Part shown: positions 36,594 to 45,484 of the stretch, piece after piece
Numbering within the stretch: the stretch's first letter is position 1
Layout of the letters: every line of letters starts with the position of its first letter
Source: Dyadobacter beijingensis DSM 21582
GTDB taxonomy: Bacteria > Bacteroidota > Bacteroidia > Cytophagales > Spirosomataceae
DNA length: 64,000 nucleotides
Reading direction: 5' to 3'
Assembly: GCF_000382205.1 (NCBI RefSeq)
Contig: NZ_KB907788.1
Coordinates: forward strand, 248,001-312,000
Position numbers and translations under genes: made by a program
Notes under the pieces: generated by a model
The model's input: the letters and a program-made list of their open reading frames with translations, nothing else
Database searches by the model: none
What the model was told of the DNA's origin: nothing

Positions 36594-38171
36594 ATGATGA
36601 AAAAGATTCGTTTTTACCTCTGCTGGGCCGTTTTGCTCCTGCTCGTGCCTTCCTGCAAGGACACGCTCGACCTGGCCCCGGAAGACTATTTCGGCAACAA
36701 CAACTACTGGCAGAACGAAGCCCAGGTGAGCAATTTCATGGTGGGCCTGCACAAGCAGTTCCGTGACAACCAGTTCCAGTTCCTGCGCCTGGGCGAAATG
36801 CGTGGCGGCATTTACAGCAATGTCGACCGCCAGGCGACGTCGCTGAACGAGCTGCCGCTGATCGAGCAGCGCTTGGAAGAAACCTCGTCCGGAGTAAGCA
36901 GTTGGGCCGGTTTTTACGGGCCCATTTTGCAGATCAATCTGTTTATCCAGAAGGTGGAAGCGATCGGTTTCCTCGCCGAAACGCGTAAAAATTATCTGCT
37001 CGGCCAGGCTTACGCGCTGCGGGCCTATTACTATTTTCACTTGCTGCGGACTTACGGCGGCGTGCCCCTCGTGCTGGAAGCCGATGTGCTGAATGGAACG
37101 ACCGACGCTGTGCTGCTCCGAAAGGCCCGTTCGGGTGAGCAGGAGGTACTCGCGGCCGTTAAAGCGGATGTGAGCAGGTCGCTTTCGCTGTTCGGGGCGC
37201 AGGCGTCGGCGACGGACAAGAGCCTATGGTCGCCGAATGCTTCCAGGATGCTGAAAGGGGAGGTGTTCCTCTGGTCGGCGAAGGTATACGGCAATACAGC
37301 CGACCTCGCCGAGGCGAAAACGGCTTTGAATGCAGTAACAGGCACGAGCCTGCTGCCGGTATTCTCTACTGTTTTTGCTTACAATCAAAAGAACAACAAC
37401 GAGGTGATTTTCGCGGTGCGCTACCGCGTGGGCGAGGCCGAGATGACGGGCGTGGCTGCCTACACCTATTCCACGTTCAATTTGAATGGCTTGCATTACA
37501 AGGACTCGACGGCAAGCGCGGGCATCGGCAATTTCCTCGTGGACCCGCTGCTGCTCGCCGCCACCAACTCGCAGCAGGTGATCCAGCGTTACGGATACAC
37601 CTTTGAGTTATTCCAATCCTACGACCTTGCAGATACGCGCCGGAATGCCACTTTTTATGACTACTACAAAGTCAACACCGACGTGAAGCCCTACGTGGCC
37701 ACCATTAAAAACACGGCTTTGGTCAAATTCCTCGGGACAATCGACGCGAACAAGCGCTATTTCTCCGACGACTGGCCCGTGTACCGCGAGGCCGACCGCC
37801 TGCTGATGCTAGCCGAAATCACCAATGCCGAAGGCGGTGATCCTGCCACCTACATCCAGGCCGTGCGCGACCGTGCATTTGCGGGCAAAGATCCGAAACC
37901 GTTCGTCAATAAGGGCAAGGACGCCAACGAACTGGCCATTTTCGAGGAGCGGACGAAAGAGTTTGTTCACGAAGGCCGCCGCTGGTACGATCTGCGCCGG
38001 ATGAAGTATGGTACCGAACCGCTTGTCTTTAAGAGTGTAAACCATCCCTACGGCGTGCTCGACAAGACTACCCAGGGGTACCGCATCCTGTGGCCCATCG
38101 AAGCGGCCATCTGGACCAACGATCCGCTCGTGACGCAAACACCGGGTTACAGCACCGCAAGGCCTAACTAG
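36594..38171 (+). CDS. susD: SusD-type lipoprotein of the sialic-acid locus
   Basis: The start ATG at 36594 (MMKKIRFYLCWAVLLLLVPSCKD) is preferred to the open extension to 36573, because it gives a lipoprotein signal with lipobox VPSC. The SusD features are FLAETRKNYLLGQAYALRAYYYFHLLRTYGGVPLVLE, the helical TPR region, and a C-terminal segment with FVHEGRRWYDLRRMKYG and ILWPIEAAIWTNDPLVTQTPGY. It should bind the sialylated or free sialic-acid ligand at the surface, in the role of NanU. The gap to the lyase gene is 31 bases. Confidence 0.93.
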   Translation: MMKKIRFYLCWAVLLLLVPSCKDTLDLAPEDYFGNNNYWQNEAQVSNFMVGLHKQFRDNQFQFLRLGEMRGGIYSNVDRQATSLNELPLIEQRLEETSSGVSSWAGFYGPILQINLFIQKVEAIGFLAETRKNYLLGQAYALRAYYYFHLLRTYGGVPLVLEADVLNGTTDAVLLRKARSGEQEVLAAVKADVSRSLSLFGAQASATDKSLWSPNASRMLKGEVFLWSAKVYGNTADLAEAKTALNAVTGTSLLPVFSTVFAYNQKNNNEVIFAVRYRVGEAEMTGVAAYTYSTFNLNGLHYKDSTASAGIGNFLVDPLLLAATNSQQVIQRYGYTFELFQSYDLADTRRNATFYDYYKVNTDVKPYVATIKNTALVKFLGTIDANKRYFSDDWPVYREADRLLMLAEITNAEGGDPATYIQAVRDRAFAGKDPKPFVNKGKDANELAIFEERTKEFVHEGRRWYDLRRMKYGTEPLVFKSVNHPYGVLDKTTQGYRILWPIEAAIWTNDPLVTQTPGYSTARPN

Positions 38172-38202
38172 CTATATCCATTTTTTTAAAAACAACACAT
38201 TC

Positions 38203-39144
38203 ATGAATTTACATTTGACAGGCCTCATTGCCGCTCCATTCACTCCCATGCACGCGGACGGCAGCCTGAATACCGACCAGATCCCTGGCTACTACGGCTT
38301 TCTGAAACAAAACGGCATCAACGGTGCATTCATTTGCGGCTCTACCGGCGAGGGCGTGTCGCTCACCTTGCAGGAAAAAAAGCAGGTAGCGCAGGCCTGG
38401 GCACAATGCGCCGGAGCGGATAACGATTTCACGATCATGCCATTGCTGGGCGGGACCTGCATCGCCGATTGCATCGACCTCGCCCAACATGCGCAGGCGA
38501 TCGGCCTGGACGCCGTGTCGTTCACGAGCCCGTCATATTTCAAACCCGCGAATGTGGATATGCTGGCCGAATGCATCATCGCCATCGCGGCCAGCGTGCC
38601 CGACATGCCTTTTTACTATTACCATATTCCCGTCCTCACGGGCGTCGGCTTTGCCATGTACGATTTGCTCAAAGCGGTTCACGGAAGGGTGCCGAACTTC
38701 GCGGGGATCAAATACACCCACGAGGATTTCATGGATTTCCAATCCTGCCTCAATTTCGAGAATGGTCGATACGATATGCTCTGGGGGCGCGACGAGAATA
38801 TGCTTTCCGCACTCGCGATCGGGGCGCAGGGCGCCGTGGGCAGCACTTTCAATTATGCAGCGCCGCTTTACCACCGGCTGATGGACGCATTTGCGGCCGG
38901 GGATATGGAAGGGGCCGCGGCATGGCAGCAAAAATCGATCGATATGATCCGGTTGCTGGGTAAATACGGCGGGATTTCGGTCGGTAAGGGATATATGAAG
39001 CTCGTTGGCGTGGATTGCGGCACGTTCCGGCTGCCCGTGCGGAATATGGAAGCGGCGCAGTTCGAGGCCTTCCGTGCAGATGTAGCGGCATTGGATTTCG
39101 AATCGTTCAAATCGTGCCTGGCGCCGGTAAAAATTACTGTTTGA
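38203..39144 (+). CDS. nanA: N-acetylneuraminate lyase (class I aldolase, DapA superfamily)
   Basis: This 313-residue TIM barrel of the DHDPS/NAL superfamily has the features that separate sialic-acid lyases from DapA: GSTGE (46-50) for the carboxylate, YYYHIP (138-143) with the catalytic Tyr140, and the Schiff-base Lys170 in GIKYTHEDF. It splits N-acetylneuraminate into N-acetylmannosamine and pyruvate in the cytosol. The neighbouring mutarotase/symporter, acetylesterase and sialidase support the assignment over a generic dihydrodipicolinate synthase. The stop overlaps the next start by one base (TGATG), so translation is coupled. Confidence 0.92.
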   Translation: MNLHLTGLIAAPFTPMHADGSLNTDQIPGYYGFLKQNGINGAFICGSTGEGVSLTLQEKKQVAQAWAQCAGADNDFTIMPLLGGTCIADCIDLAQHAQAIGLDAVSFTSPSYFKPANVDMLAECIIAIAASVPDMPFYYYHIPVLTGVGFAMYDLLKAVHGRVPNFAGIKYTHEDFMDFQSCLNFENGRYDMLWGRDENMLSALAIGAQGAVGSTFNYAAPLYHRLMDAFAAGDMEGAAAWQQKSIDMIRLLGKYGGISVGKGYMKLVGVDCGTFRLPVRNMEAAQFEAFRADVAALDFESFKSCLAPVKITV

Positions 39145-41801
39145 TGCATTGCAAAATCATTCTTTTCTGTTTCATTATCTGCTTGCATCATATGTGGCCT
39201 GGAACCGCTTTTGCCCGTGAAAACCGGGCCAACGATATCCGCTGGTCGGTCGCCGCGCAGCTGCCTCCGCCCGCGCCGGGGCAGGCGCATCCCGGCGTGG
39301 CCGGTGCATTTGCTGGCTGGCACAATGGCGTACTGCTCATCGCCGGCGGCGCCAATTTTCCCGGCGGTATGCCGTGGGAGGGAGGCAAAAAGGCGTATCA
39401 CGATGAGGTATATGTCCTGCAAAAATCCGGCGGTTCGATCCAATGGGTAATACCCTCGGCCGGCCGTTTTCTGAACAAAATGGCGGCTTATGGCGCCAGC
39501 GTGTCGCTCCCGCAGGGCGTTGTGTGCGTGGGCGGCGAAAACGCATTCGGCGCTTCTAAAAATGTGTTTTTAATGCAATGGGACGAGGCTAAGCGGCAGG
39601 TGCGTTTCAAGCCGCTGCCCGAGCTGCCCGTACCGTTGGCCAATGCAGGCGCTGCTGCGATCGGCAACGTCGTATACGTGGCCGGCGGTGAGAGCGGCGG
39701 CAAGCCTTCGTCCGGCTTTTTTGCATTGGATTTATCCCGGAATCCCGCGCAATGGCAAACGCTGCCCGCATTACCCGAGGCGCTCTCGCACGCCGTGGTA
39801 GTGGCGCAAGGCAATGGTAAAAGTCCGCACGTGTACGTGATGGGCGGGCGCAGCGCACAGGCGACGGGCATCAGCAACCTCCACGGCAGCAACTACTGCT
39901 ACGATCCCGCCGAACGCCAATGGAAAACCAAAGCCCCGATCGGCGACGGTACCCATACCACTGCGCTTTCGGCGGGTACGGGCGTCCCGAGCGGCGCCTC
40001 CTACATCCTGCTCATCGGCGGCGATAAAGGTCATGTTTTCCACCAGATCGAAACGCTGAATGCGCGCATCGCCGAGGAGGCCGATCCCGACGCGAAAGCC
40101 CGGTTGCAAGCAGAAAAAGTCGCATTGCTGACGGCCCACAAGGGTTTCAGCAAGGATGTGTATTTGTATAACACCATTACCGACGTATGGGCGCGCATAG
40201 GCGGGCTGCCGGGCGCCGGCCAGGTCACAACCACCGCCGTCAAAGCCGGCGAGGATATCTTCATCCCCAGCGGTGAAATCCGTCCGGGTGTGCGCACCCC
40301 CGCCGTTACCCGAGGCGTGGTCCGTAACCAGGCATCGTTTTCGTGGATCGATACCGCTGTATTGCTCATCTGTTTCCTGCTAATGACGGCCGGGCGGTTC
40401 TTTTTTACCGGGCATACCAGCAATACCAACGATTATTTCAAGGGCGGCGAGCGCATTCCGCAGTGGGCGGCGGGGATCAGCATTTTCGGGGCCAAACTGA
40501 GCGCGATCACCTTTATGGGCATTCCCGCGAAAACCTACGCCACCGATTGGACGTACTTTTTCCTCCTCATGACGATCATCATGGTGATGCCGCTGGTGGC
40601 GCGTTATTTCATTCCTTTTTACCGGAAACTGCATGTTACCTCAGCCTACGAATACCTCGGCAAGCGCTTCAACGACGCCTGCCGTATGATGGCCTCTGCG
40701 CTGTATGTGCTGCTGCAACTTGGCCGGATGAGCATCGTCGTACTGCTGCCGAGCATCGCATTGACGCTCGTGACGGGTATCGATGTGAGCCTTTGCATTA
40801 TCATCATCGGCGCCATCAGCATTTTCTTTACGGTCAAAGGCGGTATCGAGGCGGTGATCTGGGTGGAAGTAGTGCAGGTGCTCATCCTGGCCGCCGGGGC
40901 GCTGTTCTGCCTTTTTTACCTGCCGTTTCAGATTAATGACTGGAAAGCAGGCATGCAAGCCGTCGAAAATGCCGAAAAGCTGAAAGTATTCGACTTCCGG
41001 TTCGATTTCACTGAACCGACGTTCTGGGTCGTGCTCATCGGCGGACTGGCGATCAGCCTGCTCACCTACGGCACCGACCAGACGACCGTGCAGCGCTACC
41101 TCACGACCAAAACCGAAGCCGAATCGGTGAAAAGTCTCAAACTGGGCGCATGGCTCACATTGCCGTCCACGCTGGTATTCTTCTCGATCGGTACGCTGCT
41201 GTTCCTCTTTTTCCGCGAACAGCCGGCGCAGGTGAACATGGCTTTGGACAATGTCGACAATACTTTTCCGTGGTACATTGTGAGTGAGCTGCCGGCGGGG
41301 TTGTCGGGCTTGCTCATTGCCGGCATTTTCGCCGCGGCTATGAGCAGCACGGAGGCGAGTATGAACTCCACGGCCACCCTGCTCACCACCGATTTTTACC
41401 AGAAATTCAAACCCGGGGTCACCCCTGCGCAAACACTGTTTTTCGCCCGTGCTACCACGTTGCTGCTAGGGGTATTCGTCACCTGCATTGCCTTGTACAT
41501 GGCGCATAAGGGCGTATCATCGCTCTGGGACAAGTTCAATACCATTCTCGGGCTTTTCACAGGCTGCATTGGCGGGGCGTTCGTGCTGGGCATTTTCACG
41601 CGCAGGGCGAGTGGGAACGGCGTGGTGGCCGGTATGGCCATTAGCTGCGTCACGCAGGTGATGATCCAGCAGTATACCGGCATCCATTTGCTCATGTACG
41701 CCTTCACGGGGCTGGCGAGCTGTGTGTTTTTTGGCTATATCATGAGTTTGCTCATGCCCGCCCATCGCGATCTGACGGGCCTCACCATTTACGGACGATG
41801 A
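39144..41801 (+). CDS. Fusion of periplasmic sialic-acid mutarotase (Kelch propeller) and sodium:solute symporter
   Basis: The start at 39144 is taken because it follows the nanA stop directly and gives a signal peptide (IILFCFIICLHHMWPGTAFA). Residues of about 25-370 form a Kelch beta-propeller of the NanM/YjhT mutarotase type (GVLLIAGGANFPGGMPWEGG, VVCVGGENAFG, VVYVAGGESGG, HVYVMGGRSAQ, YILLIGGDKG). After a short linker come about 13 membrane segments of the sodium:solute symporter family (GGERIPQWAAGISIFGAKLSAITF, YLGKRF, ISLLTYGTDQTTVQRYLTTK, SGLLIAGIFAAAMSSTEASMNS). The propeller would equilibrate alpha- and beta-sialic acid in the periplasm and the symporter would import it with Na+. 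The family name of the propeller is likely the cyclically permuted mutarotase group, which I could not test. At 885 residues no frameshift is involved. Confidence 0.9.
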   Translation: MHCKIILFCFIICLHHMWPGTAFARENRANDIRWSVAAQLPPPAPGQAHPGVAGAFAGWHNGVLLIAGGANFPGGMPWEGGKKAYHDEVYVLQKSGGSIQWVIPSAGRFLNKMAAYGASVSLPQGVVCVGGENAFGASKNVFLMQWDEAKRQVRFKPLPELPVPLANAGAAAIGNVVYVAGGESGGKPSSGFFALDLSRNPAQWQTLPALPEALSHAVVVAQGNGKSPHVYVMGGRSAQATGISNLHGSNYCYDPAERQWKTKAPIGDGTHTTALSAGTGVPSGASYILLIGGDKGHVFHQIETLNARIAEEADPDAKARLQAEKVALLTAHKGFSKDVYLYNTITDVWARIGGLPGAGQVTTTAVKAGEDIFIPSGEIRPGVRTPAVTRGVVRNQASFSWIDTAVLLICFLLMTAGRFFFTGHTSNTNDYFKGGERIPQWAAGISIFGAKLSAITFMGIPAKTYATDWTYFFLLMTIIMVMPLVARYFIPFYRKLHVTSAYEYLGKRFNDACRMMASALYVLLQLGRMSIVVLLPSIALTLVTGIDVSLCIIIIGAISIFFTVKGGIEAVIWVEVVQVLILAAGALFCLFYLPFQINDWKAGMQAVENAEKLKVFDFRFDFTEPTFWVVLIGGLAISLLTYGTDQTTVQRYLTTKTEAESVKSLKLGAWLTLPSTLVFFSIGTLLFLFFREQPAQVNMALDNVDNTFPWYIVSELPAGLSGLLIAGIFAAAMSSTEASMNSTATLLTTDFYQKFKPGVTPAQTLFFARATTLLLGVFVTCIALYMAHKGVSSLWDKFNTILGLFTGCIGGAFVLGIFTRRASGNGVVAGMAISCVTQVMIQQYTGIHLLMYAFTGLASCVFFGYIMSLLMPAHRDLTGLTIYGR

Positions 41802-43303
41802 AAAAAGGGTTGCTATACTTGTTGGTGGTATGCCAAATGGCATTCGGGCATTCCGTTGAACTTCGTGCACAGGCTGCACTGAAACTCGCGCCCGCGTTTT
41901 CAGACCATATGGTTTTGCAGCGGGACCAGCCCATTGTCATTCACGGAACGGCGCCGGCGGGAGAAAAAGTTGCTGTTTCTTTTTCGGGCAAAACGCAGTC
42001 GGCCGCGGCCGATGACGGGGGAAAATGGAAAGTGGTTTTTTCCGCAAAAAGGTCGGGCGGGCCATTGCAGGTCCGTGTATCTTCCGGAGGCAATGAACTG
42101 CTCGTAAACGATGTGCTGATCGGCGACGTATGGCTCTGCTCCGGGCAGTCGAATATGGATTTTGCATTGAAAAACGCCGTGGGCGGTAAGGATGAAGTGG
42201 CGGCAGGGCATTTCAGTCCGAATATCCGCTTGCTGAAATACGCCAGCACCGCACCCGGCGGCAATGTGGCCTGGGACCCGGCGATGCTCGAAAAAGTGAA
42301 CCGTTCGGAAGTTTATCGTGGCGAATGGAAAACGGCCGATGCGGCTTCGGTGGCGGCATTCTCGGCGGTAGGATATTATTTTGGTAAACAGATCGTCGCG
42401 GAAACCGGCGTTCCCATCGGGCTGATTCAGGTTGCGTTAGGCGGTTCGCCTACCGAATCGTGGATCGACAGCGCCACATTGGCGCAGGACGGCCGCTTTG
42501 CCGGTATGCTGCACGACTGGCGGCATTCGCCGCAGGTCATGGAATGGGTGAAACAGCGTGGAGGCGAAAATACCTTGCGTGCCACCTCGCCCACACAGCG
42601 CCATACCTTCATGCCCGGCTATAATTTCAAAGCGGGCATCGCGCCGTTCACCGCTTTCCCTGTCAAGGGGGTGATATGGTACCAGGGCGAAAGCAATGTG
42701 CACGACGTGGCCCTGCATGCCGCATTGTTTGAAAAACTCGTTACCAGCTGGCGCAAGCATTGGAATGCGGCATTGCCCTTCTATTTTGTACAACTATCCT
42801 CCATCGACCGTCCCCACTGGCCCGAATTCCGCGATTCGCAGCGGCAGCTCGCCCTGCGCATTGCCGGCACGGGCATGGCCGTGAGCCACGACCTCGGCGA
42901 TTCACTGGATGTCCACCCGACCCGTAAAATGGAGATCGGCGTCAGGCTGGCAAAGCTCGCATTGCATGATGTTTACGGAAAAAAAATAACAGCCAGCGGG
43001 CCGGTGCTTCGAAAGGCGTACCGGGATGGACAATCGATCATGTTGCACTTCGGTTCAGCGAGGGCGCTTCGCACGCTGGACGACAAGCCATTGCAAGGCT
43101 TCGAACTCTTGACGACCGACGGCCGGCGCTTCGCCGCCGACGCCGCGATCCATCGGAAAACCATAAGCATTACGGTCCCGCCAAACCTGAAAGTGACGTC
43201 CGTTCTGTATGCTTACCAGCCTTTCAGCCGGGCCAATCTCTGCAATGAGGCGCGGTTGCCGGCATCGACGTTTTCAATTTCAATACCTAAAAGTGATTTA
43301 TGA
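41798..43303 (+). CDS. Sialate O-acetylesterase
   Basis: This 501-residue protein has a signal peptide (LLYLLVVCQMAFG..RAQ), a beta-rich N-terminal domain and an SGNH-like esterase domain. The catalytic Ser lies in WLCSGQSNMDF (GQSNM 116-120), an oxyanion/structural motif in WYQGESNVHD, and the His in DSLDVHPTRK. It removes acetyl groups from O-acetylated sialic acids so that the sialidase or the transporter and lyase can act. Start and preceding stop overlap as ATGA (41798-41801), and its own stop overlaps the sialidase start in the same way. Confidence 0.92.
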   Translation: MKKGLLYLLVVCQMAFGHSVELRAQAALKLAPAFSDHMVLQRDQPIVIHGTAPAGEKVAVSFSGKTQSAAADDGGKWKVVFSAKRSGGPLQVRVSSGGNELLVNDVLIGDVWLCSGQSNMDFALKNAVGGKDEVAAGHFSPNIRLLKYASTAPGGNVAWDPAMLEKVNRSEVYRGEWKTADAASVAAFSAVGYYFGKQIVAETGVPIGLIQVALGGSPTESWIDSATLAQDGRFAGMLHDWRHSPQVMEWVKQRGGENTLRATSPTQRHTFMPGYNFKAGIAPFTAFPVKGVIWYQGESNVHDVALHAALFEKLVTSWRKHWNAALPFYFVQLSSIDRPHWPEFRDSQRQLALRIAGTGMAVSHDLGDSLDVHPTRKMEIGVRLAKLALHDVYGKKITASGPVLRKAYRDGQSIMLHFGSARALRTLDDKPLQGFELLTTDGRRFAADAAIHRKTISITVPPNLKVTSVLYAYQPFSRANLCNEARLPASTFSISIPKSDL

Positions 43304-44469
43304 TGAAAAAAATGAGATATCTGTTTAGGACCGCATTCTTACTGATCCTCGCGCACGTGACACAGGCGCAAACGCCCGTCTTCGTGTCGGGTACGGATGG
43401 CTACAAGTCGTTCCGTATTCCGGCCATTGTGGCTACGCCCGCGGGCGAGCTGCTGGCGTTTGCGGAAGGCAGGGTAGGCGGCAGCGGCGATTTCGGTGAT
43501 ATCGATATCGTGATGAAACGCAGTAAAGACCGGGGTAAAACGTGGTCGGCATTGCAGGTGGTGGCCACCTATGATGCCTTGCAGGCCGGTAACCCCGCGC
43601 CGGTAATGGACCTCACCGATCCGTCCTATACGAAGGGCAGGCTGTTCCTGTTTTACAATACCGGCAACAACCACGAAGGCGAAGTGCGGAAAGGTAAGGG
43701 CCTGCGGGAAGTGTGGTACAAAACGTCGGCGGACGGCGGCAAAACCTGGAACGAAGCGGTGAATATCACGACGCAGGTACACCGGCCAAAACAGCCGGAG
43801 GTCAATGCGGCGTATAATTTCCAGGAGGACTGGCGAAGTTATGCCAACAGTCCGGGTCATGCCATGCAGCTGGCCTCCGGGCCGCACAAAGGACGTATTT
43901 ACATCCCCGCCAACCACAGCGAGGGCGATCCCAAACCGGCCTTTACCGACTACCGGGCGCACGGCTATTACAGCGACGACCACGGCAAGACATTCCAACT
44001 CGCCGAAACGATCCCCGTCGAGGGCGGTAACGAGTCCACCGCCGCGGAGATCTCGGGCGGCCGGCTGATGTTCAACGCGCGCAACCAGAAGGGCGACGTG
44101 CGGGTCCGCATTGTGGCAGTGAGCGCAAACGGCGGCGCGAGCTGGGATACCACCTATTTTGACCATAACCTGCCCGACCCCGTCTGCGAAGGCAGCATTC
44201 TTACCATCGGCAAAGACAAGGGCCATAACATCCTGGCATTTACCAACGCGGCCGACACTAAAAAGCGCGATAACCTCACCCTGCGGATCAGTTTCGATGA
44301 CGGAAAAACCTGGGCGCGCGAAATCCCGGTAGACAAGAGTTCGGCGGGCGAGAAGGATTTTACGGCCTATTCCGATATCGTGAAAACCGGCGCGCAGACG
44401 ATCGGCGTGCTGTACGAGCGCGACGGCTACAAGGCCATTGTGTTTAAGGAAATGAAATGGTCGCGGTAG
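43300..44469 (+). CDS. nanH: Exo-alpha-sialidase (GH33)
   Basis: The 389-residue enzyme has a signal peptide (ending VTQAQ), the FRIP motif with catalytic Arg39 (SFRIPAIV), and five Asp boxes of the S-x-D-x-G-x-T-W type, at about residues 75, 143, 225, 275 and 331, as expected for a six-bladed sialidase propeller. An acidic residue in ESTAAE and the Tyr in TAYSDI, followed by LYERDG, fit the nucleophile pair. It releases terminal sialic acid from glycoproteins or mucins in the periplasm or at the surface. It ends the operon, with the next gene on the opposite strand. Confidence 0.95.
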   Translation: MMKKMRYLFRTAFLLILAHVTQAQTPVFVSGTDGYKSFRIPAIVATPAGELLAFAEGRVGGSGDFGDIDIVMKRSKDRGKTWSALQVVATYDALQAGNPAPVMDLTDPSYTKGRLFLFYNTGNNHEGEVRKGKGLREVWYKTSADGGKTWNEAVNITTQVHRPKQPEVNAAYNFQEDWRSYANSPGHAMQLASGPHKGRIYIPANHSEGDPKPAFTDYRAHGYYSDDHGKTFQLAETIPVEGGNESTAAEISGGRLMFNARNQKGDVRVRIVAVSANGGASWDTTYFDHNLPDPVCEGSILTIGKDKGHNILAFTNAADTKKRDNLTLRISFDDGKTWAREIPVDKSSAGEKDFTAYSDIVKTGAQTIGVLYERDGYKAIVFKEMKWSR

Positions 44470-44491
44470 TGCCGGGCTGAGGCGGTTCGCA

Positions 44492-44797
44492 TCAGCGGAT
44501 CGCCTGGCTGTTGAGGATCAGCGAGTCGCGGAGCGTGTCGATATCCTCTGCCAGCGAAACGAGGTGGGCATGTTTCAATCCTGCCTGAATGAGTATCTGA
44601 ATGAAATCCGCCTGGGAACCAAGGTGTCCGGCTTTGCTGACAACGAGTATATCGCCGTCCCGCAACTCCGAAACGAGCGTTTCCAGGGCGGATTTTGCAT
44701 TTATTTCAAGCTCTGCCACGATGCGCTGGCAGCCCGCCATTTCCAGTTGGTGTGCAAAAGTGTCATCAGCCCGGTAGGGCAAGTATCCTGTAATCAT
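44492..44797 (-). CDS. Degenerate serine-recombinase (resolvase N-terminal) domain protein
   Basis: The chosen ATG at 44797 gives a 101-residue protein that starts at the expected domain boundary (MITGYLPYR). It follows the resolvase N-terminal fold: GYLPYRADDT where active enzymes have GYxRVSTxxQ, then QLEMAGCQRIVAE, LVSELRDGDILVVSKAGHLGSQADFI and LVSLAEDIDTL. The catalytic Ser position is Arg, and the two Arg of the RLGRS motif are His and Ser, so it should not cut DNA. There is no helix-turn-helix domain. It may be a relic or a fold reused for another task. The frame is open upstream to 45196, but that runs antisense to another gene. Confidence 0.6.
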   Translation of the reverse strand: MITGYLPYRADDTFAHQLEMAGCQRIVAELEINAKSALETLVSELRDGDILVVSKAGHLGSQADFIQILIQAGLKHAHLVSLAEDIDTLRDSLILNSQAIR

Positions 44798-44923
44798 TCC
44801 CGCAATTTCATGATGAGAAGTTAAAAGTAGGTGACATTGGCGCGATGGACGGCAATTGAAGATTAGAAAAAAATTAGAACCTTGGAATCTATCGAAATAT
44901 TGATAATCTTTCTGGGAACGTTC

Positions 44924-45388
44924 ATGCGTTCTTACAACTCCTCTAACAGCCCCATTACAATGACTTTGAATGAAATCAGGACCGAACTGGTTACTAAAAC
45001 CGAGCGTAAAATCCAGGAAATGAAATCCCGCAACATCATTCTCCCCGAGCGCCGGGCCGACTTGTGCGAGCTCTGCGACATGCTTTCGCAGGAGATTTAT
45101 GATTTTGCCGTTAAAACCACCATCCAAATCGCCGATCGCAACCACCTGCGCAGGCCCGTACCATCCCTGCTTGCAGACCTGCAAGATGACATTCACGGCC
45201 TTACCAACGGTGCCGTCGAGATCATTCTCGCCGCTTCCAATACCCCGCGTCCCGATCAGGGGAGGACCATTGCTGCCAAAACCCAGCGGGCATTTACTTC
45301 GCGGCTAATGATCCGTAAGCCCAATTATTTCCAGCTGTTTTTCAGTCGCGTCAAAGCCTGGTGGGGCTTGCAGCCCGTCGCTTGCTGA
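44924..45388 (+). CDS. Hypothetical protein, helical, unknown family
   Basis: The protein has about 154 residues if it starts at the ATG 44924; ATG 44960 (MTLNEIRTEL) would give 142 and is equally possible. It is mostly helical and charged (ELVTKTERKIQEMKSRNIILPERRADLCELCDMLSQEIYDF spans two likely helices) and ends in a basic, aromatic-rich tail (RKPNYFQLFFSRVKAWWGL). No membrane segment or enzyme motif is visible. It is divergent from the resolvase-like gene, with about 125 bases between, and I do not recognise a function. Confidence 0.5.
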   Translation: MRSYNSSNSPITMTLNEIRTELVTKTERKIQEMKSRNIILPERRADLCELCDMLSQEIYDFAVKTTIQIADRNHLRRPVPSLLADLQDDIHGLTNGAVEIILAASNTPRPDQGRTIAAKTQRAFTSRLMIRKPNYFQLFFSRVKAWWGLQPVAC

Positions 45389-45484
45389 CAGACGGTCCTG
45401 CTGGATGGGTTTGGGAAGTTTCATTTTAGTACTGCTAATTCTATCGAATTACTATATTAGCGGCAACTGAAATGACGAAATGCT

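Noticed and set aside
44797-45196. N-terminal extension of the resolvase-like gene
   Set aside because: It runs antisense through the hypothetical gene at 44924-45388, and the recombinase fold starts exactly at the ATG 44797.
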